A DNA stretch of 64,000 nt from Roseateles_B sp041913905 (GTDB lineage Bacteria > Pseudomonadota > Gammaproteobacteria > Burkholderiales > Burkholderiaceae_C): contig JAYSEK010000027.1 in the NCBI GenBank assembly GCA_041913905.1, forward strand, positions 1 to 64,000. The letters run 5' to 3'. Every line of letters starts with the position of its first letter. Within the stretch, counting starts at the first letter, position 1. The position numbers and the translations under genes are program-made. The notes beneath the pieces are model-generated. The model was not told where the DNA came from, made no database searches, and saw nothing but the letters and a program-made list of their open reading frames with translations. Positions 56,008-63,449 of the stretch are shown piece by piece.

Positions 56008-57069
56008 ATGGCGTTCAGAAGCTCAAGTCAGAAGACCGGGTCACAGGGGCAGAAGTGGCTCCATGCCCATGTCGAGGCGCATCCGAATTGGCTGTCGCGA
56101 GAGCTCAGCGAAGACTTCGGCATCGACGCCGAGTTTGAGATAACTGACCCCGGCGTTTCCGGTGACATCCTGAAAGTCCAAATCAAGTCATCGGAGCAGA
56201 TAGAACGACGGAACGGGGCGATAAAGTTCACCATAGAACGAAAGTATCTAGAGTATGCGGATGCATGCCGGTACCCGCTCATCTTGGTTCGCGTTGACAC
56301 CACCTCCAAAGAGGCTTGGTATCTGTGGCTACAAGACTGGTTGCTGGCTCAACGCGCGACCGGCAGTCCGTTGCTGACGGAGCAAGAGTCCTGGACGGCG
56401 TGGGTGCCCGAGTCCCACACTGTCGCCGCTGGACTTGACGGTGAACTCAAGAAGATTGCGCGCTGGGAGGGAAGCTCGCAGCTAGCGCTCAGCCTACGAG
56501 ATGCCTTGCACGCTGCAGTAGCGATTGGGGACAGGCGCATGGTCCTCGTGCTGGCCGATGCCCTGGCATCATGCGCGGATGGTCTTGGACAGGCAGGTGT
56601 CAACACCGTGATCGACGAGGCAATCAAACTCGGCGATCGCATGCGCGGGACCTACGAAGGAAACGCGGTTGCCGATCAGCTTTTCGCAATGGTTCGCCGA
56701 CGCGGAGCAGTTGTAGATGCTGAGACCATCGATCGGCTTGTCTTGCGAGGCGACTCCTACTCACGTGCAGGCCTCACGTCGCTTGCCATCATGTACGACG
56801 ACCATTTCCAGCACATCCGCTCACTGGGTCTTCCCCATCGCTACGCTGGCACGGAACCTCGGGTCGCCTACTACTGTGCCTTTCGCGAGGCACATCCCGA
56901 ACACAACTCCGGGGACGTCACAGTGGATCCGTCTGCATTCACGTTCGCCGGCCTTCGGTATTGCCAGCCAGACATGTTCTGGGACAAGTACGCAAACTGC
57001 GGCCCGTCGGCTCTACTCGACTATCTGGAGTTCATCGGGACGAATGGGGGCTCGCCTGACTTAGCCTGA
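56008..57069 (+). CDS. DUF4365 (PD-(D/E)XK-like) protein
   Basis: The 353-residue protein begins with a DUF4365 domain: EDFGIDAEFEI with aspartate 40 and glutamate 42, and the VQIKSSEQ strand with glutamine 58 and lysine 60. These match the D-(D/E)-X-K core of restriction-endonuclease-fold proteins found in defence islands. The C-terminal 200 residues are helical and not recognised. The frame starts without a strong ribosome-binding site. No partner gene is clearly linked; the next genes are on the other strand. Confidence 0.7.
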   Translation: MAFRSSSQKTGSQGQKWLHAHVEAHPNWLSRELSEDFGIDAEFEITDPGVSGDILKVQIKSSEQIERRNGAIKFTIERKYLEYADACRYPLILVRVDTTSKEAWYLWLQDWLLAQRATGSPLLTEQESWTAWVPESHTVAAGLDGELKKIARWEGSSQLALSLRDALHAAVAIGDRRMVLVLADALASCADGLGQAGVNTVIDEAIKLGDRMRGTYEGNAVADQLFAMVRRRGAVVDAETIDRLVLRGDSYSRAGLTSLAIMYDDHFQHIRSLGLPHRYAGTEPRVAYYCAFREAHPEHNSGDVTVDPSAFTFAGLRYCQPDMFWDKYANCGPSALLDYLEFIGTNGGSPDLA

Positions 57070-57111
57070 GTGCTTGTGAGCGCGTGCGTCCCGAGCACAT
57101 CTGCGTGTGAA

Positions 57112-57636
57112 TTAGCCGACAAACTGTCTGAGGCAAGCGTCGAACTCTTCGGGGCTCGGCAACTCAAGCGAAATCAAGGGAACCCGAAGCGAAGCGGCGA
57201 CCGCTGAGCCGTGGTCCAATTCTGCGGCGCTGAACGCTATCACTTCATCCTCTGTCCAGCTGTGATCTCCGCGCCCGCTTAGGCGAGCAAGCACCACAGT
57301 GGCCGGGGCATGAAGAAGGATGACTGCCGTGCACTTCAGCTCTGCGAATACATCAAGGGGGATCGGCTGGTGCCGACCTGACGCCGCGCGGAGGACGAAG
57401 TGCCCGTCAAGCACGAGCGGTATTCCTCCCTCATGGATACGTCTGGCCGCAGAGACCAGGGCCTGCTGATTCGCGTTGACGTCCGAGACGACCTTGTCCG
57501 TGCCCCATGATGCGAGGCCGCGCTCAGAGCGAATGAGTTGACTTGCGCTCGCATACACGAGCTTCATCCGTTCCGCCGCCGGCTTCGCGAGATGCGTCTT
57601 GCCGACGCCGTGCATACCGCCGATGAAAATCGTCAT
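57112..57636 (-). CDS. P-loop kinase-like NTPase (adenylate-kinase type)
   Basis: The 174-residue protein has a Walker A of the form FIGGMHGVGKTHLAKPAAE near residues 4-20 and a compact fold with LVLDGHFVLRA as a possible acidic strand. It looks like a small nucleoside- or protein-kinase-like NTPase. Its start overlaps the stop of the ASCH gene by four bases, so it is the last gene of the PIN-GNAT-ASCH / ASCH / P-loop operon. The substrate is unknown. Confidence 0.72.
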   Translation of the reverse strand: MTIFIGGMHGVGKTHLAKPAAERMKLVYASASQLIRSERGLASWGTDKVVSDVNANQQALVSAARRIHEGGIPLVLDGHFVLRAASGRHQPIPLDVFAELKCTAVILLHAPATVVLARLSGRGDHSWTEDEVIAFSAAELDHGSAVAASLRVPLISLELPSPEEFDACLRQFVG

Positions 57637-58100
57637 GGAGCATCTTCCAGCAAGCCGAACCGTTTGCCCACGCGCCGCAGCTCGGCGTTGCTGAGGTATC
57701 GGAACGACTGCGGCGCGCGAAAGCCTTTGAAGACGGACTTCGGCGCTATCGGTTGCGGCGGCCTGGTGACATCACCGAGCAAGATTCCATGGGCCTCGGA
57801 CTTGCCTTCGAAATAGCTCAGAAGTTCCTTGCGGGCCAAGCCTGGGCCCCGGCCGACGCACGCGGTCCAAACCTTTGTTGGGGTCCCGGTGATCGTGCCG
57901 TCAACATTGACCATGCCTACGAGTCGCTGAGTCGGTGAGCTTGAGTAGATCAGCAAAAGTCCCACGGGCTGCTTGGCCCATGATCGGCGGAACTCCACGC
58001 GCTTGGTGCCTGCCATGATCTGATCGGCGAAGCGCGGCTTGACCGAGAGCAATACCGCCTTAGCGCCCTGCGGCTCTAAGCACTGTAGAAAACGCGACAT
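57633..58100 (-). CDS. ASCH-domain protein
   Basis: The 155-residue protein has a single ASCH (PUA-like) domain with the diagnostic start AVLLSVKPRFADQIMAGTKRVEFRRSW and LLLIYSSSPTQRLVGMVNV. ASCH domains bind RNA or modified nucleotides, and some hydrolyse N4-acetylcytidine. Its start lies 41 bases inside the preceding PIN-GNAT-ASCH gene and its end overlaps the kinase-like gene, so the three are tightly coupled. Its domain repeats the one at the C-terminus of the upstream protein. Confidence 0.85.
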   Translation of the reverse strand: MSRFLQCLEPQGAKAVLLSVKPRFADQIMAGTKRVEFRRSWAKQPVGLLLIYSSSPTQRLVGMVNVDGTITGTPTKVWTACVGRGPGLARKELLSYFEGKSEAHGILLGDVTRPPQPIAPKSVFKGFRAPQSFRYLSNAELRRVGKRFGLLEDAP

Positions 58101-59532
58101 CGGAAATCTTGGTTATTGATTGAATGTTGCCCATGACCACGCCGTTCTCCTGGAGGCGTTGATAGGACACAGGGTTAGGCAGATGCTCGACGAGCCTGAA
58201 GAGGATGACCTTGACGGGTTCCGTGACCATCTCTTCGATTTGCTTGATGCTGTACACAGTCCGCCGGCGCACAAGGCTGGCGATTCTCGCCGCATCGTCG
58301 AGGATCTCGAATCGCTCGACAACGCCGAGAGATGTCACGCACTGTTCGTCGCCAGATCTGTAGAAGAGCAGCAGGTCCCCGGCGCGAATCTCCTTTGTCG
58401 CCGCGTGGCACAGGTAGGCCAGCTTGATCGCATTGCCTATGTTGCCGCCTGACGGGAACAGTAGCGTCTGGAACCCCTGGTAATCCGAAAACAGGAGTCG
58501 GTGGAAACCGCTTTGGATGGGGACCAGGAACTTCCGCACCTCGGAGCCAGACTGGTAGTGCGGGAAGAAACGCTGCACATACTCAAACGGGGACCAGCCA
58601 GATCCCAGCGGAGCCGATCTGGGGTGAACCTTCACGAACATCCGATCACGGCCGAAAGCGCCGCGGTCCTCGAATCCGAAGTCCACAAGGAGGTTGACGA
58701 GATAGCCATGCTTCTCAATGTCCGCATGGATGAAGACGTGCTCACAAGCATTCTCGGTCGCGTACCGAAATGCGGCCTTCAGGAAGAGCTCGCCGATCTT
58801 TCGGCCCCTTACTGCCTCGCCGACCTTGAAGGTGCAGAGCTTCAAGGCTCGGCCGGCCAACCGTTGCCCGTCGTCAGTGATCCGTTCGTTCGTCTGCATG
58901 GCATACACGCAGATTGCGCTGAGCGCTTGGCCCTCGTCCCGATAGACCCATGCCTTTCTTCCTTCACGTGCCTTGTCTCGGAACCATTCGTCGAAGGGCG
59001 GGTAACCCTCTCGAAGGCTCCCGAAGAATGCGCTCGAAAGGTCGGGCGTCAGGCTGTGCAGCGGCACGTCCTGGATGTTGGGCAGGGAGACGTCATGCGG
59101 CTGATGTAGCCGACGAAGCCAATCCTCTGCCGTTTGGATCGTGTAGGTGCGGTCTGCAAGGCCACGCGCGCGTGCTTTGGCCAAGAGGCCTCTGTCTTCG
59201 GTAACGAGCGCATGGGCGGCATCGCACTGAAGCGCATACAGGATCTCGTTGTCGCAGGCGTCATTTTGACCAGTCGTCGCCGTGTTCCACGGACACTTTG
59301 CTGGGCTTTCCAGCGCTGGATACCGGCGCACGTGCTGCAAATTCCGAGCGCGCCTGTCGGCGTCCGAGTCTCGCTCGAAGTCGGCAAGGCTTGCCGGGTG
59401 GTAGACCAGTTGATGGCCGCCCACCAACGCGAGGCGATGAAAGCTCGCCAAGCTGTCGCTCAATGCCAAGAACGAGTCCTGAAGTGGAATAAGGACGTTG
59501 GTGTCCAACAGAAGCGTCAGTTGCTTCGTCAC
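58060..59532 (-). CDS. PIN - GNAT - ASCH fusion protein
   Basis: The GTG start at 59532 has GGAGG six bases upstream and gives 490 residues. Residues 5-130 are a PIN nuclease domain (LLLDTNVLIP with aspartate 10, acidic D94/E96, and ALVTEDRGL with aspartate 113). Residues about 165-300 are a GNAT acetyltransferase with VRGRKIGELFLKAAF as the acetyl-CoA loop. Residues about 330-490 are an ASCH/EVE-like PUA fold (KEIRAGDLLLFYRS). It may be a toxin that cleaves and/or acetylates RNA, with the downstream ASCH protein as modulator; that is inference. Confidence 0.8.
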   Translation of the reverse strand: MTKQLTLLLDTNVLIPLQDSFLALSDSLASFHRLALVGGHQLVYHPASLADFERDSDADRRARNLQHVRRYPALESPAKCPWNTATTGQNDACDNEILYALQCDAAHALVTEDRGLLAKARARGLADRTYTIQTAEDWLRRLHQPHDVSLPNIQDVPLHSLTPDLSSAFFGSLREGYPPFDEWFRDKAREGRKAWVYRDEGQALSAICVYAMQTNERITDDGQRLAGRALKLCTFKVGEAVRGRKIGELFLKAAFRYATENACEHVFIHADIEKHGYLVNLLVDFGFEDRGAFGRDRMFVKVHPRSAPLGSGWSPFEYVQRFFPHYQSGSEVRKFLVPIQSGFHRLLFSDYQGFQTLLFPSGGNIGNAIKLAYLCHAATKEIRAGDLLLFYRSGDEQCVTSLGVVERFEILDDAARIASLVRRRTVYSIKQIEEMVTEPVKVILFRLVEHLPNPVSYQRLQENGVVMGNIQSITKISDVAFSTVLRAAGR

Positions 59533-59686
59533 TAGTTTCCTCCGCTGCGCTTTGTGAGCTTAGCCACTATTAGGTGGGCCTTGCGCCGCAAGCATGGCCG
59601 TGCCCGGCCTCATCGCTCAGGACGGGTTCAACGCCCCGATGTTCGTCCAGGCCGAGTAAGGCCACCCGCCGACGACCGTGCGATCT

Positions 59687-60514
59687 TCAGTCTCGGTCAC
59701 GGTCGGCGGCATACCTTCCCGAGCAGTAGTAGCAGCGGTACTCAACGCCGTGGCCATCGTCGGCCCAGGTTTCAAGGTCGCCGGCTGTCATCCGAGCTCC
59801 ACAACACGTGCAGCTCGCTGGCAGTTCGTCCCCCTCCTCGTTCTTGCATAAAGTACAGCGGTAGCCCGATGAGGACTTCTCGTTGAGGACCATCGTGAAG
59901 TTGCCGCAGTTCTCGCAATCGAGGCGTACGGGATCAGCATCGGGGTCCATCGCCGCGCCAGGGTGTGCTTCCTCAACCGCGTCCGCCGCTTTCAGCGCAT
60001 CGTGCAGCTTGAACTGGTACTCGTCAGATAGCATCTGAAAGATGGCTTTAGTCTCCTCGGGGATTCGCGCCTTCACGTCGACCACACCGTACGACTCTAG
60101 GAACTCAATGACCGAACGGAACAAGCGCCCGATGGTCACACGTGCGGTCGGCACGTCCATCTCGAACTTGTGATGCTCTATGTCGTTACGCAGCCGCTTA
60201 AGCCAATCCAAGTCCTTCTTGAAGTCCCCGGAGACGGCATCCTTGTCCTCGTTGTTGATGAAGTTGACGGCCTCCCAAAGACCAATCGTCTTGGCGGTAG
60301 CGGGCTTCAGGTTCTCAACGAACGGGTTGGCGTAGATCAACAGCGGGTGCTTCTCAGTGATGTGATGCTTGAAGATCAGCTCGATGAAGTGCGCCATGTG
60401 CAGGACGCAGAACTTGTAGGCCTTCAGATCGCCCTCGTCGCCCTCCTCGAATTTTTTCAACGCCTCTTCCAGGCTGCCCATCGCGTTGTCTAGCAGGTCT
60501 AGCTTGTGGCTCAT
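59687..60514 (-). CDS. HEPN-like ribonuclease with two C-terminal zinc ribbons
   Basis: The 275-residue protein has a helical N-terminal domain with the HEPN motif RNDIEH at residues 109-114 (R-x4-H) and a preceding helix rich in histidines (AHFIELIFKHHIT). The C-terminus has zinc ligands C200/C203 with C220/C223 and C235/C238 with C261/C264, forming two ribbons. HEPN RNases cut RNA in toxin-antitoxin and anti-phage systems. GGGCGAG precedes the ATG. It lies 18 bases after the remnant end of the IS-split TIR gene and was its operon partner. Confidence 0.78.
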   Translation of the reverse strand: MSHKLDLLDNAMGSLEEALKKFEEGDEGDLKAYKFCVLHMAHFIELIFKHHITEKHPLLIYANPFVENLKPATAKTIGLWEAVNFINNEDKDAVSGDFKKDLDWLKRLRNDIEHHKFEMDVPTARVTIGRLFRSVIEFLESYGVVDVKARIPEETKAIFQMLSDEYQFKLHDALKAADAVEEAHPGAAMDPDADPVRLDCENCGNFTMVLNEKSSSGYRCTLCKNEEGDELPASCTCCGARMTAGDLETWADDGHGVEYRCYYCSGRYAADRDRD

Positions 60515-60532
60515 ATCTCGCCCGTTCCATCC

Positions 60533-60628
60533 TTAGCCGTAGATTGCAGGATCGAAATGAGGGTGATCCAGGTCGAATCCGTGCTCTTTGCAGATGACCT
60601 TCATTTTCTTGCGGTCGTCGTCCGAAAG
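60533..60628 (-). pseudogene. 3' remnant of the TIR gene split by IS3
   Basis: Read on the minus strand from 60628, this stretch gives L-SDDDRKKMKVICKEHGF, then about a dozen residues and a TAA stop at 60535-60533. After removal of the IS element and one CTT target copy it joins in frame to the last leucine codon of the 61942-62589 segment. The rebuilt protein is 246 residues. The HEPN gene ATG follows 18 bases after this stop. Confidence 0.88.
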
Positions 60629-60667
60629 TGAATCGCTCCGGCTTCCGCGGAGGCTAGTTGGTTTAAG

Positions 60668-61513
60668 TCAGACGTTCGCGGCCTGACCAGCGCGTTGACG
60701 ATGGTAATTGGCTTCGAACTCGGCAGGCGGGACGTGGCCCAGCGGCCCCATCAGCCGGTGATGGTTGAACCAAGCCACCCATTCCAGCGTTGCTAGTTCC
60801 ACTGATTGCTTGGTCTTCCACGGCCCGCGCCGGTGGATCACCTCGGCCTTGTACAGCCCGTTGATCGTCTCGGCCAAGGCGTTGTCATAGCTGTCACCCC
60901 TTGAGCCCACTGAGGGCTCGATACCAGCTTCGGCCAGCCGCTCGCTGTAGCGAATCGACAGGTATTGCGAGCCGCGATCCGAGTGGTGCACCAGGCCATC
61001 GTCTTCGCTTGGCTTGCGGTCATACAGCGCTTGCTCCAGAGCGTCGAGCACGAACTCGGTGTGCATCGAACTGCTTTGGCGCCAGCCCACGATGCGCCGG
61101 CTGAACACGTCCACCACGAACGCCACGTAGACCCAGCCCTGCCAGGTCGAGACGTAGGTGAAGTCCGAGACCCAGAGCTGATTCGGCCGCTCGGCCCGGA
61201 ACTGGCGATTGACGCGATCCAGCGGGCATGGCGCCTTGGGATCAGGCATGGTGGTGCGCATTGCCTTGCCACGGCGCACGCCCTGCAGCCCCAATTGGCG
61301 CATCAGCCGCTCGACAGTGCAGCGCGCCACCGCAACGCCTTCGCGGTTGAGCTGGCGCCAGACCTTCTCGGCGCCGTAGACCTGATGGTTGGCCTGCCAG
61401 ACGCGCTGCACCTGCGGCAGCAACTGCGCATCGCGCTGGGCTCGCAAAGAGCGTAAGGCTGGGCTGCGCTGGCATGCGGCGTGGCGCCAGTACGCCGATG
61501 GGGCGATCTGCAA
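60668..61513 (-). CDS. IS3-family transposase OrfB (DDE integrase)
   Basis: The 281-residue frame starts at a TTG (MQIAPSAYWRHAA) but the same frame extends upstream as FIDQHRQQFGVESICRV, so the active enzyme is made by a -1 frameshift from orfA. The DDE triad is visible: aspartate in WVSDFTYVSTWQGW, aspartate in HHSDRGSQY and glutamate in NALAETINGLYKAE. The N-terminal HTH_21 region (VYGAEKVWRQLNREGVAV) is typical. It catalyses the excision-circle transposition of the element. Confidence 0.95.
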   Translation of the reverse strand: MQIAPSAYWRHAACQRSPALRSLRAQRDAQLLPQVQRVWQANHQVYGAEKVWRQLNREGVAVARCTVERLMRQLGLQGVRRGKAMRTTMPDPKAPCPLDRVNRQFRAERPNQLWVSDFTYVSTWQGWVYVAFVVDVFSRRIVGWRQSSSMHTEFVLDALEQALYDRKPSEDDGLVHHSDRGSQYLSIRYSERLAEAGIEPSVGSRGDSYDNALAETINGLYKAEVIHRRGPWKTKQSVELATLEWVAWFNHHRLMGPLGHVPPAEFEANYHRQRAGQAANV

Positions 61514-61569
61514 GACGCGGCAGATCGACTCGACCCCAAACTGCTGACGGTGCTGGTCGATGAAGGCCT

Positions 61570-61893
61570 TCAGGACTTGATGCGGCGGTCGAGCTCCGCC
61601 TGGGCGAAAAACGCGCTGGCCAGCTTCAGAATCTCGTTGGCCTTGCGTAGCTCGCGCACCTCCCGCTCCAGATCCTTGATGCGCTGCGCCTCCGCCGTGG
61701 AGACGCCATCGCGCTGGCCGGAGTCGACCTCGTGCTGCTTCACCCAGGTGTGCAAGGTCTGCGGTACGCAGCCGATCTTGCCGGCAATGGACTCAATGGC
61801 CGCCCACTGCGACGGATGCTCTGTTCGGTGCTCCAGCACCATGCGCACGGCGCGCTCACGCACCTCGGGCGAAAACTTCGGGGACTTCTTCAT
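61570..61893 (-). CDS. IS3-family transposase OrfA
   Basis: The 107-residue protein has a helix-turn-helix (FSPEVRERAVRMVLEHR, SIAGKIGCVPQTLHTWVKQHE) and a leucine-zipper-like end (RIKDLEREVRELRKANEILKLASAFFAQAELDRR). It binds the inverted repeats and, by -1 frameshifting near its 3' end (a GCGTTTTTC run is a candidate slip site), is fused to OrfB. A second frame-preserving slip is not needed. Confidence 0.94.
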   Translation of the reverse strand: MKKSPKFSPEVRERAVRMVLEHRTEHPSQWAAIESIAGKIGCVPQTLHTWVKQHEVDSGQRDGVSTAEAQRIKDLEREVRELRKANEILKLASAFFAQAELDRRIKS

Positions 61894-61938
61894 GGCTCCA
61901 TTCTCCAGAGTTGGAGCCTCCTCGAAACCCGGGGCGAT

Positions 61939-62589
61939 TCAAAGCGCTAACTCGTCGTAGCTGCGGTAGTAGAGAGCTTTGGCGACGGCCAGCACGATGT
62001 CCCTGCGACTGTGCGGGCGTTCATGAACGTAGATCGGGAAAGCGCTGTCGGGGAATGTGGCAGCGTGAAAGACGTTGAACGCGCCACCATCACGGTTATT
62101 CATGTACAGCTCACCACGCCCCTGAAGGAATCGCCACTGCGGGTTTTCGTACGAGGGATCGACGCCAACCACCGGGCACCCCCGATAGACCACACGGGAA
62201 ATCTTCTCGGCGATGCTGCTCGCGCCCTCCTTGGTTTGCAGAGCAATGATCCCGGACAGGCCGGGATTCCATTCGTCAAGTTGTGCTTTCGTAATGCCGT
62301 GCCAGAGAGGAAAGAGCTTCTTGTCATGCTCGATGTGCTGGCGGTGGAGTACATCAAGCTCGTAGCTGGTCCACTTCTTCTCGATGTAGGTGGGCGACAG
62401 GAGCAGCAGCCCGTACTGTGAAGCGGCCAAGCCGACATTGATCGAGTCCAGCAGCTTGCCGCCGACTTCCAAGGTGACGGGGGCGAACCAAACAGATAAG
62501 CCGAGCCACTTCAGTGACTTCGACAACTCGTTGGCGAACTCCTCGTCCTCTGTCGCATACGAAATGAAGACGTGATATGGCTTGTTCAT
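61939..62589 (-). pseudogene. TIR-domain gene, 5' part truncated by IS3
   Basis: The ATG at 62589 has a strong GGGAGG ribosome-binding site. 216 TIR-containing residues follow (YHVFISYATEDEEFANELSKS, LSVWFAPVTLEVGG, KKWTSYELDV with candidate catalytic glutamate 77). The stop at 61941-61939 is supplied by the IS end itself, so native translation ended further on. The domain is complete, so a shortened protein may still be made and may still be active. It lies 50 bases after the HNH gene. Confidence 0.88.
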
Positions 62590-62639
62590 GCAGATCCTCC
62601 CTTATTAGCGCAGTCTAGCTAGTCGGATATCAAGGCCAG

Positions 62640-63449
62640 TTAGCCCGGCGGTGCCGCGTCCCCCCAGTTCTCGTTGCGACCGACATAAAGCGGACTCTGC
62701 TCGTCGTGTTCCTGCAGCCATGCGAGGTACCCGTCAATCTCCGGGCCTCCGAGGTTGATTGCAAGCTCGACGCCAAAGAGCGCGAAGACGAAGAACCACT
62801 CCCGGCCTTTTGTGACCAGGAAGTCGAACTCGTGAACCGTCTGTGTTGATCGACCGTCCGGCTCGACGGTTAGTCGCTCACTGTCGTAGATCCGGCGGAT
62901 GTGGTGCGGCCAATCGCTTGGAACGCCGCGCCTCGCGAAGTTTCGAATCAGATCAAGCTGAGGCTCACCGACAAGGTAGGCGATGCCATCAGGGTAAGCG
63001 AGGAGCTTGTAAGCCATGGCCTCGAGGGCCATCTTTGCCAGGAAGCGCGAGGTAATTCGCTGCGGAGGCATCTCCATCCCGCCGGCAAGAATCAGCTCAC
63101 CGCTCTTGAGGTTGGCAAGGTGGCGCAGCCCGTCTGGCTCGAGATCAACCGTCATGATGCGTGGATCACGAGGATTGCGGTGCAACACGGCGGGAAATCC
63201 GGGCTGCAGAATCGCCTTGCTTGTCGGCACGCGACCGCGTTTGTTCGGTATGACCTGCGTAAATCTGAGACGGGCAATTGCCGGCGAGTCCAGAAACGGC
63301 TTCTCGATCTCACGCGCGAAGTAGTTGTTGCATGCGTCACACACGACGCCTCTGGGCAACACATGCTGGGTGTTCCACAAGCTCTCAGGGATGATGTGTT
63401 CGACGCTCTTGGAAGAGGTTGAGTCCATCCGGCAAAAGAGGCATCGCAT
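62640..63449 (-). CDS. HNH endonuclease
   Basis: From the ATG at 63449 the product has 269 residues. The frame remains open to 63524, but that part has no conserved sequence. An HNH motif is at the N-terminus: C3/C6, VEHIIPESLWN with glutamate 17 and histidine 18, and C37/C40 followed by NN. This is an HNH_5-like beta-beta-alpha metal nuclease. The C-terminal 200 residues are unrecognised. It is the first gene of the HNH - TIR - HEPN operon. No strong ribosome-binding site is seen before the ATG. Confidence 0.8.
   Translation of the reverse strand: MRCLFCRMDSTSSKSVEHIIPESLWNTQHVLPRGVVCDACNNYFAREIEKPFLDSPAIARLRFTQVIPNKRGRVPTSKAILQPGFPAVLHRNPRDPRIMTVDLEPDGLRHLANLKSGELILAGGMEMPPQRITSRFLAKMALEAMAYKLLAYPDGIAYLVGEPQLDLIRNFARRGVPSDWPHHIRRIYDSERLTVEPDGRSTQTVHEFDFLVTKGREWFFVFALFGVELAINLGGPEIDGYLAWLQEHDEQSPLYVGRNENWGDAAPPG

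Larger units (their letters stand above)
60629..61941 (-). mobile_element. IS3-family insertion sequence
   Basis: The 1313-bp element has 27-bp terminal inverted repeats starting TGAATCGC at 60629 and ending GCGATTCA at 61941, with four mismatches. It is flanked by a 3-bp target duplication, AAG, at 60626-60628 and 61942-61944, typical of the family. It carries orfA and orfB on the minus strand. It has interrupted the TIR gene and looks recent, because the target frame is still intact on both sides. Confidence 0.95.
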
